This document shows, piece after piece, positions 1 to 11,312 of a stretch of 64,000 bases of DNA; the stretch's first letter is position 1; every line of letters starts with the position of its first letter. Origin of the DNA: Oryzias latipes (taxonomy: Eukaryota > Chordata > Actinopteri > Beloniformes > Adrianichthyidae); NCBI RefSeq assembly GCF_002234675.1, contig NC_019872.2:13141950-13205949 (forward strand), given 5' to 3'. Both the position numbers and the translations under genes were made by a program. The notes below the pieces were generated by a model, which was not told where the DNA came from, ran no database searches, and saw only the letters and a list, made by a program, of their open reading frames with translations.

Positions 1-3000
1 CCTCCAGTCGTACCTGCTTATCAAACGGGAAGTGGAGTGGCTCTACTCCCATCTGTAGTCATGACAGTAAGTCCTAAATGATGCGTAGAACAACAAAAAC
101 ATAAAAGTTTCATTGTGTTGTTTAGAAAACATGTGATAGATAGTTTTCAGTCATGTGACTAGCTGGCCCTGAGGGTACAACAGAAGTCCAAGATGCAGGC
201 TGATGCTACGTTCACACCGCCCTGGGCAACAGGCGTTCAAGCAACCACTTTCAATTAAAAGTCATGCCATCACACGTTTCAGGCTTTCACGTTCAAAACT
301 CTTGTGTTTACGGGTAGCTACATACATTTTTAAGACCGTTTTTGGGCTTTACATACATGCCTCCATTGAACGTGAATCCAAAGTTAAACCAGGCTGAACA
401 TTGACCAGTCAGGGACTGGGATTTGGTAGTAAGATATGGATGTCATCCTTTTCAATTCAGGGAAGTGTCAACCAATTGAAAATTGATGATTCAGGAGAAA
501 TTAATGATTGCGGTATACACTGTATATTTCATATATCGGAATAGAGCTGTGAAAAAAAAAAGCCTGCCGCAAGGTTCGCAAGATTATGCATCGCTGCGAC
601 ATTTTGCACCAAGTCTCTTCCAACTGTAGGTGGTGGACATGTGCTAGCATTGATGAGCAGCAGTCCAGCGTAAAAACCACATGCTAAATGTGCATTTAGC
701 ACATTCTTGGCCAGTGTCAACGAAGCATTAAACTTGAAATTTTCACTGTTGCAAAAAAAGCAAAAGCCACCTAATATTCCAGTGGCTTCCTTTGACAAAT
801 AATTTGATCACCAGTTAAAAAGATAAACACTTTTGTTCCTCTTGTTGCTTGAACAGTGACAATATTTGACCTTTTAGGGACCAAATGAACGTTAAAAAAA
901 ATCCATTGTATTCAAAGAGTTTTCTTCCTCCTCTTCTATATTTTTAAATGAATGAAACACCTAATCCTTTAAAGGCTTTTAAAAATCTGTTTGTGTTTTT
1001 ATGCCACAGGTGGAGACACTTGTTCAGACCCTGGTGTGCCAGCAGGTGCCTCAAGAAGAGGGAACTTATTTGCCACTGGTGCCATAGTAATGTATACCTG
1101 CAAGGACAACACGTTCTTGGTGGGATCCCAAGAAAGAACGTGTCAGGAGAATGGCAGATGGACCGGCAGAGAGCCTGCATGCTACTGTACTTTCCCAAGA
1201 TGTTTGACTAATGTGTCCTTTTTATCTTTGACATTCCTGGGAAGAATGTCTCTTCTTAAAAGAAAAGCTTCAAATCTGGGAAAATCTGTTTTTCTTTTCT
1301 TTTTATTATTTTACCCAGGCATAAGCAAAGACACAAACTATAAATTCACTCATAAACTTTTGTCTTAATAATTTAGCCGCCTGCTCAACCAAATGGTAGA
1401 GCACATTTAGAAAAAATGTTATAAAAACATTGTGTGCATTACTCCTCCAAGGTAATAAGCAGCAGGGGAAAAAATAATTAATACTGTCTTGGTTGAGTTG
1501 TTAAAAAGTTTATTGACAGCTAATTTTTTAGCTAAAACTCAGCTCCTTCATCTTTACAGTGATCATGGAAACTTACACGGCAAATTAATAATGGAAGCTT
1601 ATTAGTTCCAAAAAAGATGATGACTTTCAGAGTTAGGCCAGACCGAGTCCAGTTCAGATCAGGACCAGTTCAAATTTGCCCTGGAAAGAGAACCATCTGT
1701 TATGTTTGGAAGTAGACTGAACCACCTCTTCAAGCAGTTTAAGGTCTGCTTGTTTGGTCTGAACCAGATTTTGGATGAATTTTTTTACACTTGGTTCAGA
1801 TGAATGTGGGAACAAACTCTGGTCTCTAATATAATTTCAACCAAATGGTAGACCACATTTAGAAACATGTTTTTAGAAACATAGTGTACATTACTTCCCC
1901 AAGGTAATAAGCAGCAGAAAAAAATAATTGAGTTGGTTTAGTTGTTAACAAGCTGATTGACAGCTAATTTTTTTAACTAAAACTCAGAAGAAATGTAATC
2001 TAATTTTATTTCATTTATTTAGCATATTAACCACGGGGCATGCCCAATTTTTTGGTGAAAGTCAACACATGTACATAATTTACAAATTGTGAAAATCTAG
2101 CTGTTGCAAACCCATGTCTTTGTTTTTACAGTCAAATTCACCTATGATAGTGCTGTAGAGGTTGCAGAAGCACTCCTGACGTCGTTAGGAGAAAGCCTCA
2201 CCAATTTACAACCTAAAGGTAAACGTTTAAGCCCTGTTTTATCATTTGGAAAAGAATAGAATAGAATAGAGTAGAATAGAATAGAATAGATCCCACAATG
2301 GGAAAATTACCTTGTTACCATAGCTGAATTAAAAACATTAGATAGATACTAAATATACTAAAGTTTATATTAAATACACTTAAAAAAAATAATCAATGCT
2401 TAGCAATGGTGCTTTTTTTTCTAAAGGAATGTTATAAAAAACCAGAGCATTTGTTAAAGCCAAAAAAGTTTGTCTGTTTGGTGTGAATAATAACAATAAG
2501 CACTGATTGTTGTGTTTTTTCCAAGATGACGCACAACCTAGTAGACAAATCAGGATAGCAGAGCCGGGGAAGCTCAACATCTACATTGCTCTGGATATTT
2601 CTGACAACATTGAAGAAATTATCATTGAAAGAACAAAACTGGCCATCATTACACTTCTTAAAAAGGTAAAATTCAAAAAGAAGAGTAAAGGATAAATCAA
2701 AGTTTTTAACAATTTTATGTCGCTTTTATGTCTTTTTTCTTTAATCTTACAGAAGAGAATTTAGGTTGGGGGTGAGGGGCTATAAGCTAGGGGGAGAGAG
2801 TGTAAACAGATAGCTCTCACTTATGGGTGACGGGAAGGGGGGAGGGGTTGCTTCACGCCAATAGTCCCACCCAGATCAAATAAAAAAAGGAGCCCTTTGA
2901 AATGTTGAACAGCATTGGATGAAGAAATTATTTTTACATCAGTCCAACAAGTCAACATATAGAGCATGTATTAGAAGTTTACAGCAGCTCACCTTTATTT

Positions 3001-6000
3001 CTCTTCACAGATTGCAGCCTTCACTGTGTCGCCAAACTATGAAATCCTCTTTTTCTCCGCTGATGTGTATGAAGTTGTCAGCATTGTTGAATTTTATGAA
3101 GGCAATGTAACTCTGGATTCCGCCATCAAAAATTTGGAAGATTTTCAAATAGGTGGTAAGGGATTAAAAAAAACCTCTTCCTTTTCTACACAAATTATAT
3201 TTTAGTGTTATGTCTTAGTCTGCTTGTTAGGTTGTTCAGTTTGTGCATTTTTGTGTATTACCTTTTAGACAAGAGCACTGGAACAGACGTGAACGCTGCT
3301 TTAAAGAAATTTGAAGAAGGTATGGCTTGGATAGAGCAAAAAACTGGAGATAAATTTAGTGAACATCGTCACGTCTTTCTCCTCTTCACGGACGGTAATT
3401 ATGAAATCTCTGTTCAGATTTCTTTGTGCTTTCTGTCAAACTACTTTAGTAACACCCCAATGGGGGAAACTTCTGTCTTTTGCTTGCAGCAAACATACCT
3501 GAACTGTATTTATCTGTAACAAAAACTTGAATCTTTCTTAAGGTGCATACAACATGGGTGGCTCCCCATTGCCAACATTAGCCAGAATAAAGAACAGGGT
3601 CTACATGAGTCCCACAGGTGATCCCGGATCAAGATTGGATTATCTTGGTGAGTATCAATATTTAATGCATAGGTTACAACACTATAAATTGCCTCCTTAT
3701 TAAATCACACACTTTTCTGGTTGCTTGATGTTGTGTTGCAGAGAGCTACGTCTTTGGCATCGGCGCTGAAATCTTTGATGAAGCCCTTCTGCCCCTCACA
3801 GCAGGAACTGAAGGAGAAGCACATTACTTCAGACTTAAAAGAGACACAAATTTAGCAGCAATTTTTGATGAAGTAATTGGTAAGTTGAGAAGTGAAACCT
3901 TTTTTTTTCTCTGCTAAAAATGTTTCCATCTGTCTGTCCGTCCATTCTAAAGTTTTTTTGTTTTTTTATGCAGTTGGGGGGGGGGGGGGGTTCTGTTTGG
4001 TTAGTTGGTTGTCTTGTTTTTTTGTAAAAAAAAAAAAAGAAAAAAGAAAAAGAAAAAAAAGGCCTGTCACACAGGCCATCACATTTAGGGTGTAGTCATA
4101 CCATTTAGGGTGGCATTGCCCTCCTTGCCCATGTCAATGTCCAGCGTTGATTACGACTTTCAGATTTGTTTTGTTGTCATACGAGCCATGGGCAGCTCCA
4201 GTCATCCATGTGTCACTGTCATCTATGAAATTTTACTGCTAAATGTTAGGCTTTCTGTCAGTTGTCTATAGCTGTGCATCGCGTAAGTGTCAGTTAGGAA
4301 GGGCAGGTGACCATGAAGGACCCAAAATGCAAAGACAGGAGGCACACGGTTCTAGGGCAAGGGGTTTATTAACTTAACAAAAAGCGCTGCAGAAAAACAA
4401 AACTAAACTAAACTTACTGCGACCTAAACAAGAAAACATGGCAGAAAACAGTCCAGGAAGAGAGTAATGGACCAGCACAAGAGGAAGGCAGAGACAAGAC
4501 TTAAGTACAGACAGGACTGACAAGACACAGGTGACAACGAACAGGAGAGATGGAAGCAGGAAGGTAAAACTCAAAAATATGACATGCAGGAAACCTTCAT
4601 AATAAAACAGGAAACAGAACTCAAATCATGACAGTGACACAACGGAAGCAAAAACCAATACAAAGAAACCCAAACCATGACAGTAAGAGGTCTAATGTGG
4701 AAAACCATGCAGCCAACAAGAAAATGATCAAATAAAATAGCTGAAAAGGGAAAATCTTCTGTTGCACTGTTGCAACGGTCCAGTCAAAACCCACACTAAA
4801 CTGAAGTCATCAAATCCCAAATTAAACACATGGTTGAAAAGAATTGCCTGTGGACATGATAGAAATCCTTCTAGCATTTATTAAATTTGGTTTTGCTTGT
4901 AACCTTGAAGCATTTGGATTTTCTTATTTAGATGATGGCGCATCTCAGAATCGTTGTGGTCTTCACAAAGACTACGAGCTGGAAGAGGACAGTGACAGCA
5001 AGCGCAAACGTTATCCGTGGTTTGCACTGATTAGAATTCAGGTATAATATTGGATCAATAATCTCATTCAAGCATATTATCATTGGTATGAGTCCTTTTA
5101 TTTCAGATGTAAGATTTCATCAAAACATTTTGTTCCACAAAAATGCCACAGTTTTTCTGTTTTCTATAATTGTAGGCACTCAGATGAATTTTCCATAATT
5201 ACTCTGTTTATGTTTTAACATTTAAGATGCAAGGACGGATGATGTTCTGCTCTGGATCTCTGGTGTCACCTCATTTTGTCTTAACTGCTGCTCATTGCTT
5301 CCCATCTGGATACAAACCAGAGAATATCAAAGTAGAAATTGATGATAAACACGAGAGGACAGGTAAAAATCAATTATTAAAATAAATACATAAATAAAAC
5401 AGGAAATAAATGACATGACAGTTTCTTTTCTTTTTGACAGACAAAAATGTGAAAAAAATATTTGTACACCCAAATTTCAACATTAAGGCTCGAAAGGAAC
5501 AAGGCGTGACTGAGTTTTATGACTATGACATTGCTCTAATTCAACTAGAAGACCCCGTACAAATCTCAATTCTTGCAAGGTAAGACTCAAAGTACTCAAT
5601 GGAATATTTTATTGGTTCCCCTGTCTAAAAAGAAAATTATGGTATATATTTTAACTTTTGTTTCCAGACCCATATGCATTCCCTGTACTCAGCAAACCAG
5701 TAAGGCCCTCAAACTGCCTGGAAGGTCAACATGCATCCAGCAAGGTGTCATAACTCGACCTCAAGGCTGAGATGCTTTGACTCATTATTCAGGAAACACA
5801 TTACAATTACATAAACTCAATATTCTAAAGTTGCTATTCTAATCCTAAAATGATCAAACCTGTCATAATTGAAGCAGTAAAGTGTTTGCTTAGGCCAATA
5901 AAGGCTGCATTTCTTCATGTGGCACAAAGTTATACAAGACTTTTAAAAAATGTGCAAAGATTTGGGAAAGTTGTTCTTTTAATTTGACCAGAGACCAATT

Positions 6001-7468
6001 TTTAAGCAAACTTTTCACCCTATAAAAACAGACAATTGTAATTTTTTTCTTTATTAATATCACGATTAACATTTTTCATATTTTTCAAGTATCACAAAAT
6101 TAATCTCTCTGCATATGGCCTTTTAAAAAAATTCACAAACAATACTTCCAAATTGACCTGAATTAGGCATGGTTACAGGCAACCCTTTATTGCACATTCT
6201 TCAGGACTGATCATTCAGGTGTGCATCAGTTTTTAAAAATTACTTTAATCCTTCTTCCGTTTAAAATCTGTCCACATGACTTTGGCCATCATCCATGTGC
6301 TTTTTTAATTCACTCTCTCTGATCTCCTTCTAGCTCCCTGACATAAAACACATCTCATTTCAGGACCCCTTAGGTGTCCAAAATGTCTGAACATCAATAT
6401 CTCTGCGCTTTACAGTCTTATATCACATTAGGTCACATAAGTCTCATGTGGTCCCCCACACCTTTCTCAGAAAAACAATTTGCAACAGAATGATCCTGTG
6501 TTGGGATTTGACTGACTCAGTGTTGCATTTAAAGGTCCTGTCACATAGCCACTGTGTATATTTTGCACGTTTTACACGTATGAATTGTCTGTCTTTCATG
6601 ACACATGCATGACGTAATTCTATACGTGCAATATGCGCAGAATGTACAGTGGTTGTGTGACACAGCCTTAAAGTAAAAGCTTTGTTCTTTGTGGGCAGAG
6701 GAACTCTTGTTGAAGAATCAAAAGGAAAAACTCAACTTTTTAAGTGAAAACGGTGACAGTGCAAGTGTCAAAGAAAAAGTTGTCCATGCCAAGTTTGGAA
6801 AAAGCGTGAGCCTCAATAATTTAATTTATTGTATGATTTCTTTTAATACAAAAAACAAAAACAGTTTAAACTTTTGCTCCTGTCATGCAGAGAGATTTAT
6901 GCATCCAAGAGGTGCTAAATGTAAGAGGCATGAGGATTAGCGATCCAACAGTTGCAGTGACGGAGAACTTTCTGTGCACTGGTGGGGATGGAGACCACAT
7001 TGCATGCGCAGGTGTGTTGCTGCAACCTCATCACCTTTAATGGTGCAGAATGGTGACCAGCTTTTTGTGAACCTCTTGCGCAGGCGACGGTGGACAAGCT
7101 GTGTTCAAGATTCATCAGAACCGTGCAGTGCAGGTATGAAACGGTGACAATTAGCCACCTGATTTTGAAATTCACAAGATATAATTGATCCATCCTGCAC
7201 TTCATATAACCTGCAGATGTAAAACGTTTTGAAAGTCAGTGTGAATGTGCTACTTTTTCTCAACTACTTAAAACTGCCATGTATTTTACAGATTGGAGTG
7301 GTTAGCTGGGGAACAGAACTCCTTTGTCATCACGGAAAAATGCAGAAGTCCACAACAGGATCCAGAGATTTCCACATTAATCTTTTCAGAGTAGTTCCTT
7401 TTCTGAAGTCCATCCTTGGAAACGAAACTCAGGATGAATATCCACACCTGACATTTTTGAGTGATTAA
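1..7468 (+). CDS. Complement factor B/C2-like paralog, copy 1 (5' partial), predicted non-catalytic
   Basis: The upstream of two tandem factor B/C2-like genes; its signal peptide and first CCP exons lie before the window. Exons: 1-66 (end of CCP2), 1010-1186 (CCP3), 2132-2218, 2526-2665, 3011-3155, 3269-3394, 3543-3647, 3742-3879 (VWA), 4932-5041, 5227-5362, 5441-5579, 5668-5744, 6699-6805, 6891-7011, 7084-7133, 7292-7468 (serine protease). All are open, and phases match copy 2 exon by exon. The donor after 5744 (gtgtca) is weak. In the family, factor B binds C3b, is cut by factor D, and its Bb part cleaves C3. Here His (TAAHC) and Asp (DYDIAL) of the triad are present, but the serine motif reads GDGGQ, the MIDAS reads DISDN and the factor D site is R-Q. 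Proteolysis is therefore unlikely. A regulatory or C3b-binding role is possible but unproven. It is not an obvious pseudogene, as I see no frameshift or in-frame stop. Confidence 0.88.
205..840. repeat. Dispersed DNA-transposon-like relic in copy 1 intron
   Basis: This intronic stretch shares long blocks with 19190-19640, for example the blocks around 'gagctgtgaaa' and 'gacattttgcaccaagtc'. It starts near a 'gctacgttcacac' end that resembles the terminus of the element at 7738. I see no coding capacity. The two copies, one in each factor B gene region, are diverged and look like old independent insertions of one family. Confidence 0.5.
2253..2291. repeat. (AGAAT)n microsatellite
   Basis: Seven or so imperfect 5-bp units lie in the intron after the first VWA exon of copy 1. 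Confidence 0.85.
4288..4682 (-). mobile_element. Solo-LTR-like element in factor B copy 1 intron
   Basis: A 395-bp element begins TGTCAG and ends CATGACA, flanked by a perfect 5-bp duplication GTAAG at 4283-4287 and 4683-4687. Read on the minus strand it carries an AATAAA signal close to its end. TG...CA termini, a 5-bp target duplication and an internal poly(A) signal are the marks of an LTR, so this is best read as a solo LTR left by recombination. Family is not determined (Gypsy- or retrovirus-like). The intact target duplication suggests a fairly young insertion. There is no coding part. Confidence 0.65.
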
Positions 7469-7485
7469 AACACGTAAGAATTATG

Positions 7486-7491
7486 AATAAA
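7486..7491 (+). terminator. Poly(A) signal of factor B copy 1
   Basis: AATAAA lies 18 bases after the stop codon at 7466-7468, giving a very short 3' UTR. Confidence 0.65.
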
Positions 7492-7737
7492 GTCCACATT
7501 CTGGAATCTTAAGAATACTTCTTTTATTATTGAAAGCTGTTTTGGTTCAATTTGAGCACCACAAAGTTTGTTAAATCGGTGAAATCCCCATCCCCACAGC
7601 TTACATCTTTCACAGACCCTACCCCCACCTCCCAAAATGGACTGCTCATCACATCCACTCAGGTGAGGAGAGAGCTGGAGAGGCTCAACCAGCGAAAGGC
7701 TGCTGGACCTGATGGCATCAGTCCCCGGGTACTCAAA

Positions 7738-8748
7738 GGCTACGTTCACACTGCAGGCTGAAACGACCCAATTCCGATCTTTTCACGACAGTCTTTATGA
7801 ATGATGAATGACACAGATCCGATCTTTTCAATTGCGACCGCCGTCTGACCGGCCAGGCGACTTGATTCCGAACCGTACGTCATCGACACGCAACAAACGT
7901 CATCATTTTGCGTTGAAGTAGGTGGGAACGAGAACGTAAACATCAACCATGGTGGACGATGCTGCTGAGATCAGTCAGTGGAAGGGAAGCGAGGTCACCG
8001 ATTGGATTAATATTTGGGGTGATCGCTCTTTTCAGGCCAAACTCCAGGGCTCTGATCGCAACTGGGCGGTTTTTGAAAGAATTTCCAGATAAATGGCCGA
8101 GCGTGGTGTTGAACCTTTCCCGCGATAACTTTTTTTTCTTTCTCCCCTTCCGACCGTGCTCAAGCGCGGGGGACCCAGGCGATCCTCCTCCTCCTCCCTG
8201 TTGTGATCCTTAGATTCTCCAGAACGGGTTAATAAAGAGTCCATAGCATTTATTCTGGGGGAAACCTTCCTCCTTCCTCCGTAACACACAACATGAATGC
8301 CCCCCCCCCCCCCCCCACTATTCTCTATCGCGGCACGCGCTTGCACACACACACACACGGGGCGCGCGGGCCCAACACATACACATTCCTCTTCCACTAC
8401 AGTGGGTACAGACGATCCCGACTCCATTGCCTTCTTAAAATGAGAAGATTGTAATTGTGCTGCTCCTTCGTGAAAATAAATTTAATATTACAAAAAGAGC
8501 TCCGCTTTTGACAACACTGTTGTTGACATCCATTGTTAACGTTTGCTCCGCAAACAACAAGTGACGTCGTTCACCGTTGAGTATTCTTCTGGCTTCTGCG
8601 CATGCGGGTCTCGTTTGGGTCGTGTCACGGTCACACTGGAGATCACAAAAGTTCGGATTTACTTGGAAATGTGAACGGTCTAGCAAACAAATCAGATTTT
8701 TTCAAAAAATCCGAATTGAGCATTAAGCCCTGCAGTGTGAACGTAGCC
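7738..8748 (+). mobile_element. Non-autonomous DNA transposon (PIF/Harbinger-like?) inside the LINE
   Basis: Inverted ends GGCTACGTTCACACTGCAG (7738-7756) and its complement (8730-8748) bound a 1011-bp insert. Splicing it out restores the LINE reading frame (LK|NC) if one 3-bp AAA duplication is removed. A 3-bp duplication plus a Myb/trihelix-type coding remnant at 7949-8092 suggests PIF/Harbinger. No transposase is visible. The middle holds a C17 run at 8300-8316 and a short CA repeat near 8346-8359. Confidence 0.75.
7949..8092 (+). pseudogene. Myb/SANT (trihelix)-like exon remnant inside the DNA transposon
   Basis: From ATG 7949 the frame reads 47 residues: MVDDAAEISQWKGSEVTDWI, then NIWGDRSFQAKLQGSDRNWA, then VFERISR. 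It ends at TAA 8090-8092. The spacing of tryptophans (W..sEV.dwI.iWgD..fqaklqGs.RN..vfe.IS) is that of the Myb/SANT-like trihelix DNA-binding domain, found in the second protein of Harbinger elements and in MSANTD host genes. After the stop the same frame goes on MAERGVE, as would be expected of the family helix. This suggests one substitution (AAA to TAA) in an otherwise continuing domain, after which similarity fades. Confidence 0.55.
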
Positions 8749-10240
8749 AAAAACTGTTCCAGCCAGCTATGTGGTGTACTTCAGCACCTGTACAACCTGA
8801 GCCTATACCTTCAGAGGATCCCAGTGCTGTGGAAGACTTCCTGTCTCGTCCCAGTGCCAAAGAAAAACCATCCTGAGGCCCCCAGTGACTACAGGCCTGT
8901 AGCGCTGACCTCATGTTATGAAGGTCATGGAGCGGCTGGTTCTGGCACATCTCAGACCCCTGGTGAGCCCCTTTCAAGACCCTTTGCAGTTTGCATACCA
9001 ACCCAAGGCTAGAGTGGAGGATGCACTGATATACCTGCTGCGGAGGGCATACTCCTCCCTGGAAAAGCCAAACACCACAGTGAGGATAATGTTCTTTGAC
9101 TTCTCTTCAGCCTTCAACACCATCCAGCCGAGACTGATGAGGGAGAAGTTAGGGAAGATGCAGGTGGATGCCCCCCTGGTCTCGTGGATTGAGGACTACC
9201 TGACAGGTCGACCTCAGTTTGTGAGAATGCAGAGCTGTGTGTCTGACACCCTGATAAGCAACACAGGAGCCCCTCAGGGAACCGTGGTGTTCCTCTTCCT
9301 ATTCACCACATACACAGCTGACTTCCAGTACCACTCTGAGCTCTGTCACCTCCAGAAGTACTCTGATGACACAGCTGTAGTCGGGTGTGTGAAAGATGGA
9401 CGGAAAGAGGAGTGCAGGAGCCTCGTGGAGCATTTCGTCAGGTGGTCTGGGGAAAATTACCTTCAGCTAAATGTGGCCAAGACTAAAGAGATGGCGATTG
9501 ACTTTAGCAGGAGAAAGTCTCCGCCCTCCCCAGTCTGTATCGGTGGGACGGATGTGGAAATTGTCTCGTCCTACAAATTCCTGGGTGTACATCTAGACGA
9601 TAAACTGGACTGGTCCACAAACACTGAGGCGGTCTACAAGAAGGGCACGAGCAGACTTTACTTCCTGAGGAGACTCAGGTCCTTCAATGTTTGCAGTAGG
9701 ATGCTCCACATGTTCTACCAGTCTGTCATGGCGAGCACCATCTTCTTTGCTGCAGTGTGCTGGGGTGCTGGCATCAAAGCAAAGGACGCCAACAGACTGA
9801 ACAAACTCATTAGAAAAGCAGGGTCTGTTATTGGCTTCAAGCCTGCCAATCTGGAAAAGGTACTGGGGGACAGACTACTGGCTAAACTGGGGACCATCAT
9901 GGACAATCCCTCCCACCCCCTCTTCAGGGAGGTGGACAAACTGAGAAGCAGTTTCAGCGGCAGACTTATACACCCCTGCTGTGCCAGAGAACGACACAGG
10001 AAGTCATTCCTGCCATCAGCCTTTAGACTCCACAATTCATCTGGCAGACTTGGATGTACATGAGAATTCTAGAGTTACAGACTGTACAGTTATTTTATTA
10101 TTATTTTATTCAAATTTTTCCTCTTTTCTTCCCTGTATATTTTGTGTCTGTGTCTGTCTTTATCCCCCCTATTTCCTTAGTGCTGCTACTGCAACTAAAT
10201 TTCCCTTCTGGGATTAATAAAGTTGTTCTTGAATCTTGAA

Positions 10241-11312
10241 TTTAAAAGTTCATGGATGATTCTTAAAAGTAACTCTGGAACCCAATAAGGTGTCCTCAAA
10301 GCCCCAAGGATTTCTGCTGCCAAAAACTCACCTGATCCAGGCCATCAGCAGTTGGGGCAGTAAAACTTTTTTTTAAATGTCACTTTAAATTGTTTTTTAA
10401 TTTACTTCATTTAATAATGAATGTAACTTGAAAGTAATGCAGCAGTGATGTAATCCATTACAAATCTGAGACAGCAAGGTATGGGACTACTTTAAAATAA
10501 CAGTTACAAGTAATCTATAATACAGTTTGGAAGTAACTTGCACAACCTAACTGATGTCAGCATGCAGTGGCTATAAATGTTTCTGACATTCTAGTAGATC
10601 ATTCCACAGGGTGGCGCTAGAGGACAGAGACAGTTTTCACCTTGTACTAAAGACTATGCAGGTCTATGCTATGATTAGAATAGACAAGATTACTTTTAGA
10701 ATCTTCATTCTGCTAGATTGTAATTACCGTATTTTTTGTTTTTGACATAAGATCTCTAAATCTCGTGTCAACTTTAGCATAGATTGACCACAGCTAATTT
10801 TTCCAACATCTTTTTTCATATTTTTCATTCATGTTTAAAATAAATTATTCCCCTGTCGTGACACACATTTGTACTTTTTACAGACTGGAGTTTTTGGGAA
10901 AGGCTTGTTTGTTTTTTGTCTTGATTTCACAAGGACTTTCCTTTCTTGTGCAATATAACATGTGGACAGAACAAATCCTGACAAAATCCAGGATCCAGAT
11001 CCAAACAAGCAAGGCTGTGTCCTCCTAAAAACACAACATCAGCTGTTCAAAAAATACTTTTAGGCTTATTCTGTAAGATTTTCACTAAAAAAATGTTTAA
11101 AATGCTCAGCCCAATTTGATTTTCCTGACATTTCCTGAATGTGAGGAGAGCCAAACGCTGCTTAGTGAAAAATACAGTATTGATCTGGTAATAAAGTTAA
11201 TAAGTAACAGAGTGGTCTTTGTCCATTTCTACATCGCTTTTCATTTTAGAATAAAAGTTCATCTCCATCCACACAGTCTAACTTTGGAACGGCTCCGTCT
11301 TTGAGGTTCAGC
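10241..11312. other. Intergenic DNA upstream of factor B copy 2
   Basis: About 1.07 kb between the LINE tail and the copy 2 start codon. It holds a fragment of a 'gtaacttg...cataacc'-like dispersed repeat around 10420-10560 and a CCACAGGGTGGCGCTAG block at 10604-10620 that resembles a CTCF site. The last 150 bases should contain the promoter and 5' UTR of copy 2. I could not identify a TATA box with certainty. Confidence 0.5.

Larger units (their letters stand above)
7545..10240 (+). mobile_element. L2-like non-LTR retrotransposon (LINE), 5'-truncated
   Basis: A reverse transcriptase fragment begins with the linker ERLNQRKAAGPDGISPRVLK near 7675-7737 and resumes after an inserted DNA transposon with NCSSQLCGVLQHLYNLSL. 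A 381-aa open frame at 8918-10063 holds FDFSSAFNTIQ, the GAPQG block and the catalytic YSDD motif. The 3' end has the 'gggattaataaag' block and a short TTGAATC-type tail at about 10206-10240, typical of fish L2/Maui-type elements. A 2-base loss near 8915 (LTSHVMK reads LTSCYEG) shifts the frame, so the copy is dead. It sits between the two factor B genes. The 5' boundary is approximate, and the clade assignment within the Jockey/CR1/L2 group rests on motif recognition. Confidence 0.85.

Noticed and set aside
1-7468. Factor B copy 1 as an ordinary pseudogene
   Set aside because: All visible exons are open with conserved phases, 3' UTR signal and splice sites; only specific functional residues are changed. 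A recent loss cannot be excluded.
8032-8427. 131-aa minus-strand ORF
   Set aside because: It lies across the C17 run and CA repeat of a transposon; low complexity, no domain.
7545-10240. LINE as the agent that caused the factor B duplication
   Set aside because: Its pieces occur only once between the genes, with no matching copy at the outer edges in this window, so there is no sign of LINE-mediated recombination.
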